Positions 51,864 through 60,928 of a DNA stretch of 64,000 bases are shown in pieces (within the stretch, counting starts at the first letter, position 1; every line of letters starts with the position of its first letter). The DNA comes from JBBQKI01 sp038326725. Lineage in GTDB: Bacteria > Bacteroidota > Bacteroidia > Flavobacteriales > Flavobacteriaceae. The position numbers and the translations under genes were made by a program. The notes beneath the pieces are model-generated. The model was not told the origin of the DNA, searched no databases, and saw only the letters and a program-made list of their open reading frames with translations. The stretch covers positions 3,398 to 67,397 of the forward strand of contig JBBQKI010000009.1 in the NCBI GenBank assembly GCA_038326725.1, written 5' to 3'.

Positions 51864-52264
51864 TGATGATGAAAATGGGGTTTAAAAAATGGCATTTCCT
51901 TCTTTTTGCTATCCTGCTCTTATCGGAAACAGCAATAGCGGTTTTGTCGGAAAACCCATTCATAAGAGGGTTTTTGGGAGATGTTTTGGTAGTGCCGCTG
52001 CTATATTCGTTCCTAAAAACCATCTTTCTTTTTTCTTCCAAAAAAACTATGCTTGCGGTTTTGACGTTTGCTTTTTTGGTGGAATTTCTACAATTTTTCA
52101 GACTTGGGGAAATACTAAATATACAATCCAAAGTATTGCTTACCATCCTTGGCTCCGTTTTCGATCCGCTGGATTTGGTTGCTTATTTTCTCGGATTTCT
52201 AATTATTCTTTTTATTGAAGGATATTTTCATATAAATAAAGGCAACCCTTTTTATAAATCTTAA
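51863..52264 (+). CDS. DUF2809 membrane protein
   Basis: 133 residues, four predicted helices. The DUF2809 features are FIRGFLGDVLVVPLLYSFLK, FAFLVEFLQFFRLGEIL and the SVFDPLDLVAYFLGF block with its conserved Asp. The function is unknown. It overlaps creD by 1 bp and closes the four-gene operon. Several Met codons are stacked at the start (MMMKMGFKKWHF); which one is used cannot be told. Confidence 0.82.
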   Translation: MMMKMGFKKWHFLLFAILLLSETAIAVLSENPFIRGFLGDVLVVPLLYSFLKTIFLFSSKKTMLAVLTFAFLVEFLQFFRLGEILNIQSKVLLTILGSVFDPLDLVAYFLGFLIILFIEGYFHINKGNPFYKS

Positions 52265-52307
52265 TAATTATTCTATTTTGCATCTGATAACAAATTATAA
52301 TTTATAA

Positions 52308-54278
52308 ATGCAAATAAAAAAAGTCATATTGTTACTTTTTCTTGTTAACATTTTTTGCCTGCACGCTCAAACACCCCGTTTTGCAAGATTTGGCCAACCC
52401 ACCAAAGAGGAATTAACCCTCAAAAAATATGAACCTGAGCCCAAATCCCCTGGAATAATTTTATATGAATCAGGTAATTATTATATTAAATCCGTCGGTT
52501 TTGGAATTTATGTTGTAAAGGAAATTTATAGAAAAATTAAAGTGCTGGACGCAACAAATTTTGATCATACCAATGTAGAAATAGCTTATTTTGAAGGAAA
52601 TGGTTGGAACAAAGAAGAAATTCTAGAATATGAAGCCATGACCCACAATGGTACTGAACAAACTCCTGTACCGGAAAGCGCTTTTTTCAAAACACAGGAA
52701 ACAAGTTCTGTAAAATCTTTAAAATTTACTTTTCCGAATGTTCAGGATGGAAGTATTTTGGAATATAAGTACACCATTTTAAGCCCGTATTTTTATTATT
52801 TGAATGGATGGGAATTTCAACATGATCTTCCGACAATATACAGCTTGTTTCAAACAGTGCTGCCCGTTAATTTAAGGTATAACCGTATTCTGTACGGAAA
52901 TCAGGAGTTAGCAATAAAAAACGTGTCCTTAAAAAAGAACGGTTTTATGTTGCCAAATTATAGTGGCAGGGTTGATTCTGAAGTTCATCTCTACGCCATG
53001 GAAAATATTCCATCGTTTATGGAAGAAGATTACATGCTTGCAAAAAAAAATTATGTTTCAAGACTTGTTTATGAACCATTGGCTTTTAAAAAGTTTCAAG
53101 GTGAGGGAGAACAAGTGTTTACTCGTAATTGGAAAGACGTGGACGAACGTTTCAAAAATGATGAAGACTTTGGCGAACAATTAACTATGAAAAACTACTT
53201 CCGAAGAAAGTTACCAAAGGAGGTGCTGAAAATTGAAGATGACTTGGAACGCGCTAAAGCAGTTTATAAATTTATTCAAAACACTTATACTTGGAACGGT
53301 AGCTATTTCAATTATGAAATTAGGGTAAAAGAAGATTTTAATAACAAACTGGGAAGCGTTGCCGCTATCAATCTTTCTTTAATAAACGCTCTTGAGGCGG
53401 CAGGTCTGTATGCCAAACCTATGCTTTTATCAACTCGAGAAAATGGTTTGCCTACAGAGTTATATCCCGTTCTTTCCAATTTTAATTATGTTCTTGCAGT
53501 GCTAATGATCAACAATGAAAGAATTTTATTGGACGCCACCAACAAACAAGCTCCTTTCGGGGTCATACCTTTTCATGCTTTAAACGTTCAAGGTCGCGTG
53601 ATGGATTTCAAAAATGGCAGCTATTGGCATCCCATTGAACCTTTTAGACAAAATGTGCATTATGCAAATGCCCAGCTAAGCCCCAACGAAAATGGAGTTT
53701 TCACGGGAACGGTCAATCTTTCCAGCTATGGGTATATTGGGCTAGAAGAACGTCAGGAGTACGCGGCTTCCAACCAAGAAGATTATATAAAAAAGAAAAC
53801 GGCCGGCTCCGCGAACACTGATTTGACCAATTTTACTTTTGAAAATCAAAAAGCGTTGGATAAACCCTTTATGGAATCCTATTCAATTACTTTAGAACCC
53901 GAAGTTGTGGGCGATAAATTCGTGGTTTATCCTTTTTTCATGGAAACCTATTTTTCCGAAAATCCGTTTACCTTGGAAAGCAGGAACTATCCCTTGGATT
54001 TTGGTTTTCCTTTCTCGAACACCTATTTGGTTTCAATAGATCTTGGCGATGTCTATGAAATAGAACATTTACCGGAAACCAAAACCTTCCGCCTTCCCGA
54101 AAATGATGGGGAACATTCCGTAACCTACTTGGCCGAAGGTTCTAAAATCAATATCCGTTTCAACATGAAATTGAACAGCCACCGCTTTCAACCTGAAGCT
54201 TACCCGGCCTTAAAGGGTTTTTTCGCCAAAATGGTCACTATTTTAAAGGAAGAGCCCATTGTCCTAATAAAAAAATGA
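52308..54278 (+). CDS. DUF3857/transglutaminase-like exported protein (copy 1)
   Basis: 656 residues with a signal peptide (MQIKKVILLLFLVNIFCLHAQ). An N-terminal DUF3857 domain spans about residues 60-210 (VKEIYRKIKVLDATNFDHTN, SLKFTFPNVQDGSILEYKYT). A transglutaminase-like domain follows (ERAKAVYKFIQNTYTWNGSY, INLSLINALEAAGLYAKPML) and a C-terminal beta-rich part. Where transglutaminases have their catalytic Cys this protein reads KLGSVAAIN, so it is probably not an active enzyme. Followed by a second copy of the same length. Confidence 0.85.
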   Translation: MQIKKVILLLFLVNIFCLHAQTPRFARFGQPTKEELTLKKYEPEPKSPGIILYESGNYYIKSVGFGIYVVKEIYRKIKVLDATNFDHTNVEIAYFEGNGWNKEEILEYEAMTHNGTEQTPVPESAFFKTQETSSVKSLKFTFPNVQDGSILEYKYTILSPYFYYLNGWEFQHDLPTIYSLFQTVLPVNLRYNRILYGNQELAIKNVSLKKNGFMLPNYSGRVDSEVHLYAMENIPSFMEEDYMLAKKNYVSRLVYEPLAFKKFQGEGEQVFTRNWKDVDERFKNDEDFGEQLTMKNYFRRKLPKEVLKIEDDLERAKAVYKFIQNTYTWNGSYFNYEIRVKEDFNNKLGSVAAINLSLINALEAAGLYAKPMLLSTRENGLPTELYPVLSNFNYVLAVLMINNERILLDATNKQAPFGVIPFHALNVQGRVMDFKNGSYWHPIEPFRQNVHYANAQLSPNENGVFTGTVNLSSYGYIGLEERQEYAASNQEDYIKKKTAGSANTDLTNFTFENQKALDKPFMESYSITLEPEVVGDKFVVYPFFMETYFSENPFTLESRNYPLDFGFPFSNTYLVSIDLGDVYEIEHLPETKTFRLPENDGEHSVTYLAEGSKINIRFNMKLNSHRFQPEAYPALKGFFAKMVTILKEEPIVLIKK

Positions 54279-54348
54279 AGTGAATTTCAGCTAATTTTTT
54301 AGTCGTTTGTTTTTCCTATTTTGCAACCCACATTAAAAATCCCATTCC

Positions 54349-56319
54349 ATGAAATCCTTTCGAAATTTCCTTTTACTACTCTTCTTCTTTTATTGTTCCC
54401 AATCCTTTTCACAATTTCGGGACACCGCGGTGTTTGGCGAGCCAACGCCCGCGGATTTTGAAATGAAAACCTATCCTCAAGATCCTGAAGCTGCGGGAGT
54501 CGTGCTTTTTGAAAGCGCAAAAAATTATGTGGCCGTGGTGGATGATTATGTAAAACTTATAAAGGAAGTCCACATAAAGATAAAAGTATTGGATGCCGGA
54601 AGGTTTGGCCAGGCTATCGTGGAAATCCCCTATTACAGTGAAAAAAACAGGAGCGAGACTGTTGCAAAGATTACTGCCATTACACACAACGGGCCGGTTA
54701 AAACCTTCCTCAATGACAATTCGAAGTTTGTGAGCGAGGTGTACCCGAAATGGTCCGTTAAGAAATTTACCTTCCCGAACGTAAAAGATGGAAGCATCTT
54801 GGAATATACCTATAGGGTTGAATCCAACTATTTTTCAAATTTCGATGGTTGGGATTTTCAGGGCGAATTGCCAAAAATTTATACCGAACTGCACACGGAA
54901 ATCCCCGGAAACTTCAGTTATAACAGAGCTTTATACGGTAATTTGAAATTGGATATTAATGAAGCCACCATTAAAAAAACCTGTTTCAGCCTGCCGGGTT
55001 ACGATGTGGATGCAGATTGTGAAGTGGCCATCTATGCCATGCGGCACGTGCCGGCCATTAAAAAAGAAAGCCATATGCTTTCCGAGGATAATTACATTGC
55101 CCGAATGAGTTATGAACTGGTGGAATATACGGGTTTCAGTGGAGGCAACGAGGTATTTACCCGGGAATGGAAGGATGCGGATAACCGTTTTGAATATGAT
55201 AAGGACATGGGCCGGCAATTAAAATTTAGCGGGTATTTTAAGGATGAACTTCCCGCTTCCGTTTTGGGGATTGCCGATGATTTGGAAAAAGCAAAGGCAG
55301 TTTATTATTACATTCAGCAACGGATGGCTTGGAACGGAAATTATGGTATTTATCAGGACGTGGACGTGAAAGAAGCTTTTAAACGGGGCTCCGGCAACAG
55401 TTCGGAAATAAACCTTGCACTCATTAATGCATTGGATGCTGCCGGGTTTGATGCAAAAATAATGCTCATCGCCACCCGCGATTTTGCCCAGCCCACCAAG
55501 CAGTACCCGGTAATGAACGGATTTACGTTTGTTTTGGCCTTTCTTGTAATCAACAATGAAAAATATATTTTGGACGCTACAGATAAATTTGTGTCTTTTG
55601 GTTTTCTGCCCCACCGCGATTTGAACGGCCAAGGGCGGGTGATGGATTTTAAAAAAGGCAGCTATTGGGAACCCATAACGCCCAATGCAAAAAACATGCA
55701 TTATGTCAACATGCAACTTACAGCAAATGAAGCGGGTAATTTTTCCGGAAAAATAAATGAAGTGTCCACCGGGCTAGTGGCGATGGAAAAACGAAAGCAT
55801 CATTACAATTTGCCGATGGAGGAAATTTTAAGAAAAAAGCAAAGCCAACTGGAGCATATCGAATTGAGTAATCTGGAAATTGAGAACTCTGCTGATTTGG
55901 AACAACCTTTTAAAGAAAATTACAACATTACCATAAATGATTTAAAGGATGGCGATATCTTGTTTTTGTACCCTTTTTTGATGGGGAATTATTTCAATGA
56001 AAATCCCTTCAAGGCAACAACCCGGAAATTTCCAATTGATTTTGGGCATCCCATCACAAATAATTATTTGGTTTCCATTGATGTAACCGATCAATATGAA
56101 ATAGTGAAAGTGCCGGCCAACAGGCTTCTAAAACTTCCAGAAAATGACGGGGAAATATCCGTGATCTATGATGTTTCGGGAACAAAAGTAAATATCCGGC
56201 TCAACGTAAAACTCAACAACCCCAGTTTTGCACCCGAGGCTTATAAAACCCTTCAGGAATTTTTTAGCACATTGATAAAAATTCAAAATGAGGAACCGAT
56301 AGAGTTAAAAAAAATCTAA
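54349..56319 (+). CDS. DUF3857/transglutaminase-like exported protein (copy 2)
   Basis: 656 residues, the same length and domain order as copy 1, with clear but only moderate identity (for example YTYRVESNYFSNFDGWDFQG versus the copy 1 counterpart YKYTILSPYFYYLNGWEFQH). Signal peptide MKSFRNFLLLLFFFYCSQSFS. The transglutaminase-like domain again lacks the catalytic Cys (RGSGNSSEINLALINALDAAG). An old tandem duplication. Both genes probably have their own promoter, since 70 bp lie between them. Confidence 0.85.
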   Translation: MKSFRNFLLLLFFFYCSQSFSQFRDTAVFGEPTPADFEMKTYPQDPEAAGVVLFESAKNYVAVVDDYVKLIKEVHIKIKVLDAGRFGQAIVEIPYYSEKNRSETVAKITAITHNGPVKTFLNDNSKFVSEVYPKWSVKKFTFPNVKDGSILEYTYRVESNYFSNFDGWDFQGELPKIYTELHTEIPGNFSYNRALYGNLKLDINEATIKKTCFSLPGYDVDADCEVAIYAMRHVPAIKKESHMLSEDNYIARMSYELVEYTGFSGGNEVFTREWKDADNRFEYDKDMGRQLKFSGYFKDELPASVLGIADDLEKAKAVYYYIQQRMAWNGNYGIYQDVDVKEAFKRGSGNSSEINLALINALDAAGFDAKIMLIATRDFAQPTKQYPVMNGFTFVLAFLVINNEKYILDATDKFVSFGFLPHRDLNGQGRVMDFKKGSYWEPITPNAKNMHYVNMQLTANEAGNFSGKINEVSTGLVAMEKRKHHYNLPMEEILRKKQSQLEHIELSNLEIENSADLEQPFKENYNITINDLKDGDILFLYPFLMGNYFNENPFKATTRKFPIDFGHPITNNYLVSIDVTDQYEIVKVPANRLLKLPENDGEISVIYDVSGTKVNIRLNVKLNNPSFAPEAYKTLQEFFSTLIKIQNEEPIELKKI

Positions 56320-57530
56320 ACCGTTCCATCCGCATAGTTTTGCAAATAAGAAAACCTTTCTGTCAGCTTCCCTTCAAAAGTTGTCATTTTTGCCCGTTGT
56401 AGAATACCGTCTTTATCACCATTGAAAAACGCGGGAATCACATGTTTTAAAAACATATCGCCAAAACCCTCACTTGAGTTTTTTGGAAGTTCGCAGGGCA
56501 AATTATCCACTGCCATCACCATAACTGTGTTGGGGGCATCAAAATGGGTTTCAGTGCCGGTTTCCCGATCGTACCCATAAAATGGTTCCGCTATAGTGGA
56601 AGATTTAAGCGTAGTTGGTACCGGCCCGTTCACATCGCACGAAATATCCGCGATCAGGTTTACTTTAAATTCAGGACTTTTTACATCTTCTTTGGTGAAA
56701 AACACCGGTGCGCCATCGCCATAAAAATGCCCGGTAATGAACATATCGCTCACTTTTGCAAATCGCAGGAAATCACTTTCATAATTTGAAGGATCGTTGT
56801 AAAACTCATGTTTGTCGGCCTCAGCACCATCCTTACGCTTGTTGTAATCCATTACATCAATATTGCAATACACCGCTTCTTTGAAATCTTTGTTCAAATA
56901 ATCGGCCACCTCAACTTCCTTTATCTTTAAATGATCCAAAATTTCCCGCACCCCGTTTGCCACTTTCCCGCCCCCGGTGAGCACGATTTTTATTGCTGGA
57001 ACAACAATTTTATCTAATTCTTTTTTAAGTACTACAAGGTCTGCAAGGTTTTCGACCTTTGGGAGATTGAACAGGCTATCACGGATGCCCAACGCCCTGA
57101 AAGCGTTATAACCTCCAACCAAACCGGCATAATACCCAAACCCGATTAGTCTATGGTTTTCTTTATTTACAATGGTTTCGTGGTCGTAAAGTTCAATTTT
57201 TTTGTCAAGGACGGCCCTCAATAATTTTTGATTGTGGGGCTGTTTCTTAATGGTATGGCTAAAGAAGAAATACTTCTTGTTCGGGATCAAAGCATCTACG
57301 GGCACTTCCTTTACGCCTAAAAAAACATCGGCAGTCGAAACGTCTTCTTTTACTTCAAAACCTGCATCAAAATATGCTTCGTCCGGAAACACCCGGATAG
57401 CTGAAGACTCAACAATTATGGAGGCTTCCGGAAATTGGTTTAGAGTTTCTTGGCATTCTTCCGGTGACAATACCACCCGGCGGTCCGGCGGATTTTTTCG
57501 TTCTTTTATAATGGTAAAAGTTATGGACAT
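56316..57530 (-). CDS. Saccharopine dehydrogenase / alanine dehydrogenase-like oxidoreductase
   Basis: 404 residues from the Met at 57530 (MSITFTIIKERKNPPDRRVV). The N-terminal alanine dehydrogenase/PNT-like domain has RRVVLSPEECQETLNQFPEA and KKYFFFSHTIKKQPHNQKL. The NAD-binding Rossmann domain holds IKIVLTGGGKVANGVREIL near residue 205. A region with LIADISCDVNGPVPTTLKSS follows. It resembles the NAD-dependent lysine-forming saccharopine dehydrogenases, but the substrate in Bacteroidota is not certain. It ends 3 bp inside the convergent DUF3857 gene. Confidence 0.8.
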   Translation of the reverse strand: MSITFTIIKERKNPPDRRVVLSPEECQETLNQFPEASIIVESSAIRVFPDEAYFDAGFEVKEDVSTADVFLGVKEVPVDALIPNKKYFFFSHTIKKQPHNQKLLRAVLDKKIELYDHETIVNKENHRLIGFGYYAGLVGGYNAFRALGIRDSLFNLPKVENLADLVVLKKELDKIVVPAIKIVLTGGGKVANGVREILDHLKIKEVEVADYLNKDFKEAVYCNIDVMDYNKRKDGAEADKHEFYNDPSNYESDFLRFAKVSDMFITGHFYGDGAPVFFTKEDVKSPEFKVNLIADISCDVNGPVPTTLKSSTIAEPFYGYDRETGTETHFDAPNTVMVMAVDNLPCELPKNSSEGFGDMFLKHVIPAFFNGDKDGILQRAKMTTFEGKLTERFSYLQNYADGTV

Positions 57531-57583
57531 TGTGGTATCTTTTTTGTAATGAATATTGGACTGTAAAGGTACAATTATTAATG

Positions 57584-57591
57584 TATCTTTG
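57584..57591 (+). promoter_or_regulatory. -7 promoter box upstream of the candidate RNA and tmRNA
   Basis: TATCTTTG matches TAnnTTTG exactly. It drives whatever is transcribed from about 57598, i.e. the candidate structured RNA and possibly tmRNA at 57773. Confidence 0.6.
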
Positions 57592-57597
57592 CCCCCG

Positions 57598-57680
57598 CGT
57601 GAGGGATTGAATACGCTACCGTGTAGCGATGAAAGCCCGACCTGTTGCGAGGAACGAAGCAATCGGGGCACGCCCAAATT
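57598..57680 (+). ncRNA. Candidate structured RNA upstream of tmRNA
   Basis: Directly after a perfect TATCTTTG box, the sequence can form GCTAC-CGT-GTAGC and a larger stem CCCGA/TCGGG continued by TTGC/GCAA around GAGGAACGAA. No reading frame of any length is present. The blocks gagggattgaa, aaagcccgacc and gcaatcggggcacgccc look familiar from intergenic regions of other flavobacteria, but no family was identified by search. It may be a small RNA such as a 6S-like RNA, or a mobile palindromic repeat. Confidence 0.4.
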
Positions 57681-57772
57681 ATTAGTATTGATACAATTTA
57701 ATATTTAAAGTTCAAGATGAAGCCGCAACCTTTAAAATTGCAAACTGCAACTGAACACTGAATACTAAAAAA

Positions 57773-58169
57773 GGGGCCGACTGGTTTTGACAGCGGGTCT
57801 AATTGTAATGTAAGCATGTCGAGCGCTGGGATATAGCTCGTTAATATCATACTCCACACTTTTTAAACGGCGAGAATAACTACGCCCTAGCTGCATAATC
57901 CGAATTACAGTAGGATAATGCCTCGTCCCACTAGGTGGGAAAGCAGGAAGTCTCTCGATGGCCTTGGTTTGCGGCGATCGATATAGAGGCTTCGTAAAAG
58001 TAAACCTAGCCGCCATAGGGCTTTGATGTGGCGGTGAAACTCAAGTAAAGCTAAGCTGTGCGTTGGTAGTTTTCGACCGGCAAGCGGACTAAAACCCAAA
58101 TGAAAACTAAACATGTAGAAAGCGTTATAATTGCTTGTTTGGACGAGGGTTCGACTCCCTCCGGCTCCA
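57773..58169 (+). ncRNA. ssrA: Transfer-messenger RNA (tmRNA)
   Basis: About 397 nt. The tRNA-like ends pair (GGGGCCG with CGGCTCC) and the 5' part has GACTGGTTTTGACAGCGGG. The T-arm is GAGGGTTCGACTCCCTC. The tag reading frame at 57869-57898 encodes GENNYALAA and a TAA stop, preceded by TAAAC. The 3' CCA is not encoded. Together with SmpB it rescues stalled ribosomes. A terminator follows at 58182. Confidence 0.96.
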
Positions 58170-58181
58170 CGATCAATTGAG

Positions 58182-58208
58182 AAAACCACACCTATCAGTG
58201 TGGTTTTA
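58182..58208 (+). terminator. Intrinsic terminator of tmRNA
   Basis: AAAACCACAC, a 7-nt loop and GTGTGGTTTT form a 10-bp stem followed by ATTATTTTT, 13 bp after the mature tmRNA end. Confidence 0.85.
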
Positions 58209-58381
58209 TTATTTTTGGAAATGCTGAATACACAAATTTAAAAACAACACCCTCCTCGGAATATACTTGGGGCTTGAAGGCGTTTGGTAGGTCGTATACG
58301 TTTCCAAGAATCCCATTACAGAAACCTTTTACATTTTATTGGGAATATAGTAGACACAATACGCTATCTTGGAGTAAAAAC

Positions 58382-59215
58382 ATGAAGCGTTATTTCTTTC
58401 TCCTTGTTTGTCTGACGGGATTTTTCTTATCTGGCTGTGCCACCAAAAAATATAAAAATGTTAAATACCTCAATTCCTTTACCTTAATAAACGCAGCAGA
58501 ACCCAAGCTCAACATCTTTGTTCCAAGGCATAAAAAGCAAGAGTCCCTCCCTGTTTTAATATACGTCCACGGTGGCAACTGGAACACCGGAAACAAAGAT
58601 ATATACGGCTTCTTCGGGAGGAATTTTGCCAAAAAACAAGTAATTACCGTACTACCGGATTATACCAAAAGTCCCGACGCAACCTATAATGAAATGACCC
58701 ACCAAATAGCCGAGGCAATCCGCTGGACACAACAGCACATCTCCGAATATGGTGGAGACCCAGCAAAAATCTATCTTACAGGGCATTCCGCCGGAGGGCA
58801 TTTAATCTCCTTAGCAACCCTAAACCCAAAATACAATATAGACCCCAAGAGTATCTCCGGTATTATCCTGAATGATGCCGCAGGACTAGACATGAAACAC
58901 TATTTAGAAGAAAATCCACCCAATACAGAAAATAACTACCTAACCACTTGGTCAAACAAACCCGAAACGTGGCGAGATGCTTCCCCAATATACTTTTTGG
59001 ATGAACAGTCGCCTCCATTTATGATATACATTGGAAACAAAACATATCCATCCATAAAAGTAGCAAACGCAAGGTTTCTGGAAGCACTGCAACCACTTCA
59101 GCCAGCTGTGGAACCAATACGTCCCAATAAAAAGCATATTCCTATGATCTTACAATACTTCTGGCCGTGGAGCCCCCGTTTTGATGAGGTTATAGCGTTT
59201 ATGTTGAAGAAATAA
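58382..59215 (+). CDS. Alpha/beta hydrolase lipoprotein
   Basis: 277 residues from the ATG at 58382, which opens a lipoprotein signal (MKRYFFLLVCLTGFFLSGC, Cys19). It is an alpha/beta hydrolase of the BD-FAE/HSL-like type: oxyanion motif HGGNW at 63-67, nucleophile Ser136 in GHSAGGH. The catalytic Asp is likely in the region before DEVIAFMLKK, and a His is not clearly placed. It lies between tmRNA and a degenerate copy of the tmRNA 3' end and appears richer in C-ending codons than its neighbours, so it may have been acquired. Confidence 0.82.
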   Translation: MKRYFFLLVCLTGFFLSGCATKKYKNVKYLNSFTLINAAEPKLNIFVPRHKKQESLPVLIYVHGGNWNTGNKDIYGFFGRNFAKKQVITVLPDYTKSPDATYNEMTHQIAEAIRWTQQHISEYGGDPAKIYLTGHSAGGHLISLATLNPKYNIDPKSISGIILNDAAGLDMKHYLEENPPNTENNYLTTWSNKPETWRDASPIYFLDEQSPPFMIYIGNKTYPSIKVANARFLEALQPLQPAVEPIRPNKKHIPMILQYFWPWSPRFDEVIAFMLKK

Positions 59216-59364
59216 GAAGCATGATATTGTTAATGTTTTACTGAAATAGTACATAGTTATTACAGTGCTTTACATTTTGTCGCATTCCTGCCAGGCTTGC
59301 TTTTAGGTTTTCTATTTTTGCCAAGATATCTGTTCTGAGATGTAAATATAAAATCAGGAATTTG

Positions 59365-59382
59365 TCCCTCCGGCTTCGCGAT
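59365..59382 (+). repeat. Degenerate copy of the tmRNA 3' end (att-like scar)
   Basis: Eighteen bases here match 58156-58173 at 16 positions, with an uninterrupted run of 11 (tccctccggct). The original contains the T-arm/acceptor 3' end of tmRNA, a well-known integration target. The block between the two copies contains only the alpha/beta hydrolase gene. Confidence 0.4.
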
Positions 59383-59437
59383 TTAATTTCGGGTAATTTT
59401 AAAATTAAACCGTTGCGTATTGTTAAATGGGCGTCTC

Positions 59438-59812
59438 CTATGCACTCAGAACTTCTACTCCCAGAGATTCGGCAACGTGATTGTAATGAAATAGCATTGT
59501 TTTATAAAACCGCTCTTGTTTTTCACCACTTTCCAAGCAACCTTTTAAGATTTCTTCGAGGCTGGAATAGGATATTTTAACCGAAACCGCTTCGTTTAGA
59601 TGGTACAGTTTCGGCAATAAGTCCGCTGAAACAGAAGAAGTCCAAAGAAAAATGGCTCTGTCTTCATAATCCAAAGTTACGTCCGTGGCATTAAAGAAAA
59701 ACTTCAACAATGCTTTTTGAAATTGTTTATGACATTCCGTGTTTTGAAATTCACAAGATTTAGCAATTAATTTTTGCATTTCTTCATGAATAATTTTTCC
59801 TTGATTTTCCAT
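59438..59812 (-). CDS. Hypothetical protein, mostly helical
   Basis: 124 residues. It has no signal peptide or membrane helix and is rich in predicted helix (ENQGKIIHEEMQKLIAKSCE, EEILKGCLESGEKQERFYKT). It contains four cysteines (CEFQNTECHK, KGC). I do not recognise a family. It is isolated on the minus strand between the tmRNA-end scar and the redox operon. The coding status is supported by the normal codon use of the frame and the absence of an alternative. Confidence 0.6.
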   Translation of the reverse strand: MENQGKIIHEEMQKLIAKSCEFQNTECHKQFQKALLKFFFNATDVTLDYEDRAIFLWTSSVSADLLPKLYHLNEAVSVKISYSSLEEILKGCLESGEKQERFYKTMLFHYNHVAESLGVEVLSA

Positions 59813-59964
59813 AATATCAAATATTAGGAAGTGAAGATACAGGGTGACATGTAATCAAGAACCCTCTTAAAAAGAAATTTAGCTTTGATTTAACTACAAA
59901 GAGGTGTGGTTGTTAAGGAAATTAAGGAAATGGACCAACACAAGGCGACAATTCAGGAAAAAGT

Positions 59965-60273
59965 TTATACTTTCTCCCCCTCCCATTTACTAAATCCGCC
60001 CAAAAGATTATACGTGTTTTTTATTCCCAAAGAATTGAAAATGGCACAAGCTTGGGCACTTCTCCCGCCCGAACGGCAGTATATGTAATAATTTTTTGTG
60101 GGATCCAAGTCTTTGGCATCTGATATAAACTGACTACTGTTATAAATATCCATGTGCAAAGCATGGGGAATATGGCCTTCCTCCATTTCGCTTTCGGTCC
60201 GAACGTCTATCAAGACTGCGTTGTCATCCTCTTCGAAGTTTTCTTTCCATTGTGATTGGGTCAGGTCTGCCAT
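59965..60273 (-). CDS. Rhodanese-like domain protein
   Basis: 102 residues, one rhodanese domain. The active-site loop is CRSGGRS at residues 66-72 with Cys66 as the sulfur carrier. The DVRTESEMEEGHIPHALHMD block near residue 24 is conserved. No signal peptide, so cytoplasmic. It is the last gene of the minus-strand redox group, 14 bp after the redoxin gene, and probably works with sulfur or thiol metabolism. Confidence 0.9.
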   Translation of the reverse strand: MADLTQSQWKENFEEDDNAVLIDVRTESEMEEGHIPHALHMDIYNSSQFISDAKDLDPTKNYYIYCRSGGRSAQACAIFNSLGIKNTYNLLGGFSKWEGEKV

Positions 60274-60287
60274 TGTATTGATTTTTT

Positions 60288-60917
60288 TTATTGTTTAACA
60301 CTACATCCAATTGCCTTCGTTTCTTTTACGGTAACTTCTTTCCCCGCTAAAAGTTCGTTAACGGCATTGGCCAAAAACCTATCTTTTACCGAACCGCCAT
60401 CACGAACGTTATCATCAATGGCACCAATATATTTCACTATGCTTTTCCCGCCTTCTTTTTGAAGTAGATACACATGTGGGGTTTTTGCGGCACCATATTT
60501 TGCATAAATGGTATTGCTGCCGTCGAACAAATAAGGGAAAGTAAAGCGTGCTTCCTTAGCTTTTGCCTGCATCAGCTCAAAGGTATCGTCCGGTTGCACT
60601 GCCGGGTTGTTGGGGTTGATGGCGATAACGGGATAGCCTTTTCCTTTAAATTCTTTATCCAAAGCATTCAATCGCGCTTCACTGGCCACTGCGTAGGGGC
60701 ATGTATTACAGGTAAAAATCACTATAAATCCTTTGGCATCTTTGTAATCTGCCAATGAAACCATTTTCCCGTCGACGTTTTTCAATTTAAAATCCGTGGC
60801 GCTATCACCAATGGTGTATCCTTTTGTTGGATTGATTTCAATGGTATTAAAACCCGTAAAAGCAATAAAACCGACGATAGCCCAAATGCAAATGACAATA
60901 AAATTCCTTGTTTTCAT
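60288..60917 (-). CDS. Thioredoxin-fold redoxin (AhpC/TSA-like), exported or membrane anchored
   Basis: 209 residues. An N-terminal hydrophobic segment (RNFIVICIWAIVGFIAFTGF) is a signal peptide or anchor. The redoxin domain has a CNTCPYAV site with Cys70 and Cys73, and the SADYKDAKGFIVIFTCNTCP-like SLADYKDAKGF strand before it. The family is often annotated as thioredoxin-family protein with the CxxC variant. It follows the TlpA gene by 11 bp and precedes the rhodanese by 14 bp. Confidence 0.87.
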   Translation of the reverse strand: MKTRNFIVICIWAIVGFIAFTGFNTIEINPTKGYTIGDSATDFKLKNVDGKMVSLADYKDAKGFIVIFTCNTCPYAVASEARLNALDKEFKGKGYPVIAINPNNPAVQPDDTFELMQAKAKEARFTFPYLFDGSNTIYAKYGAAKTPHVYLLQKEGGKSIVKYIGAIDDNVRDGGSVKDRFLANAVNELLAGKEVTVKETKAIGCSVKQ

Positions 60918-60928
60918 TTTGATAATAA

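Noticed and set aside
59906..60088. Plus-strand reading frame opposite the rhodanese gene
   Set aside because: Antisense shadow without family features.
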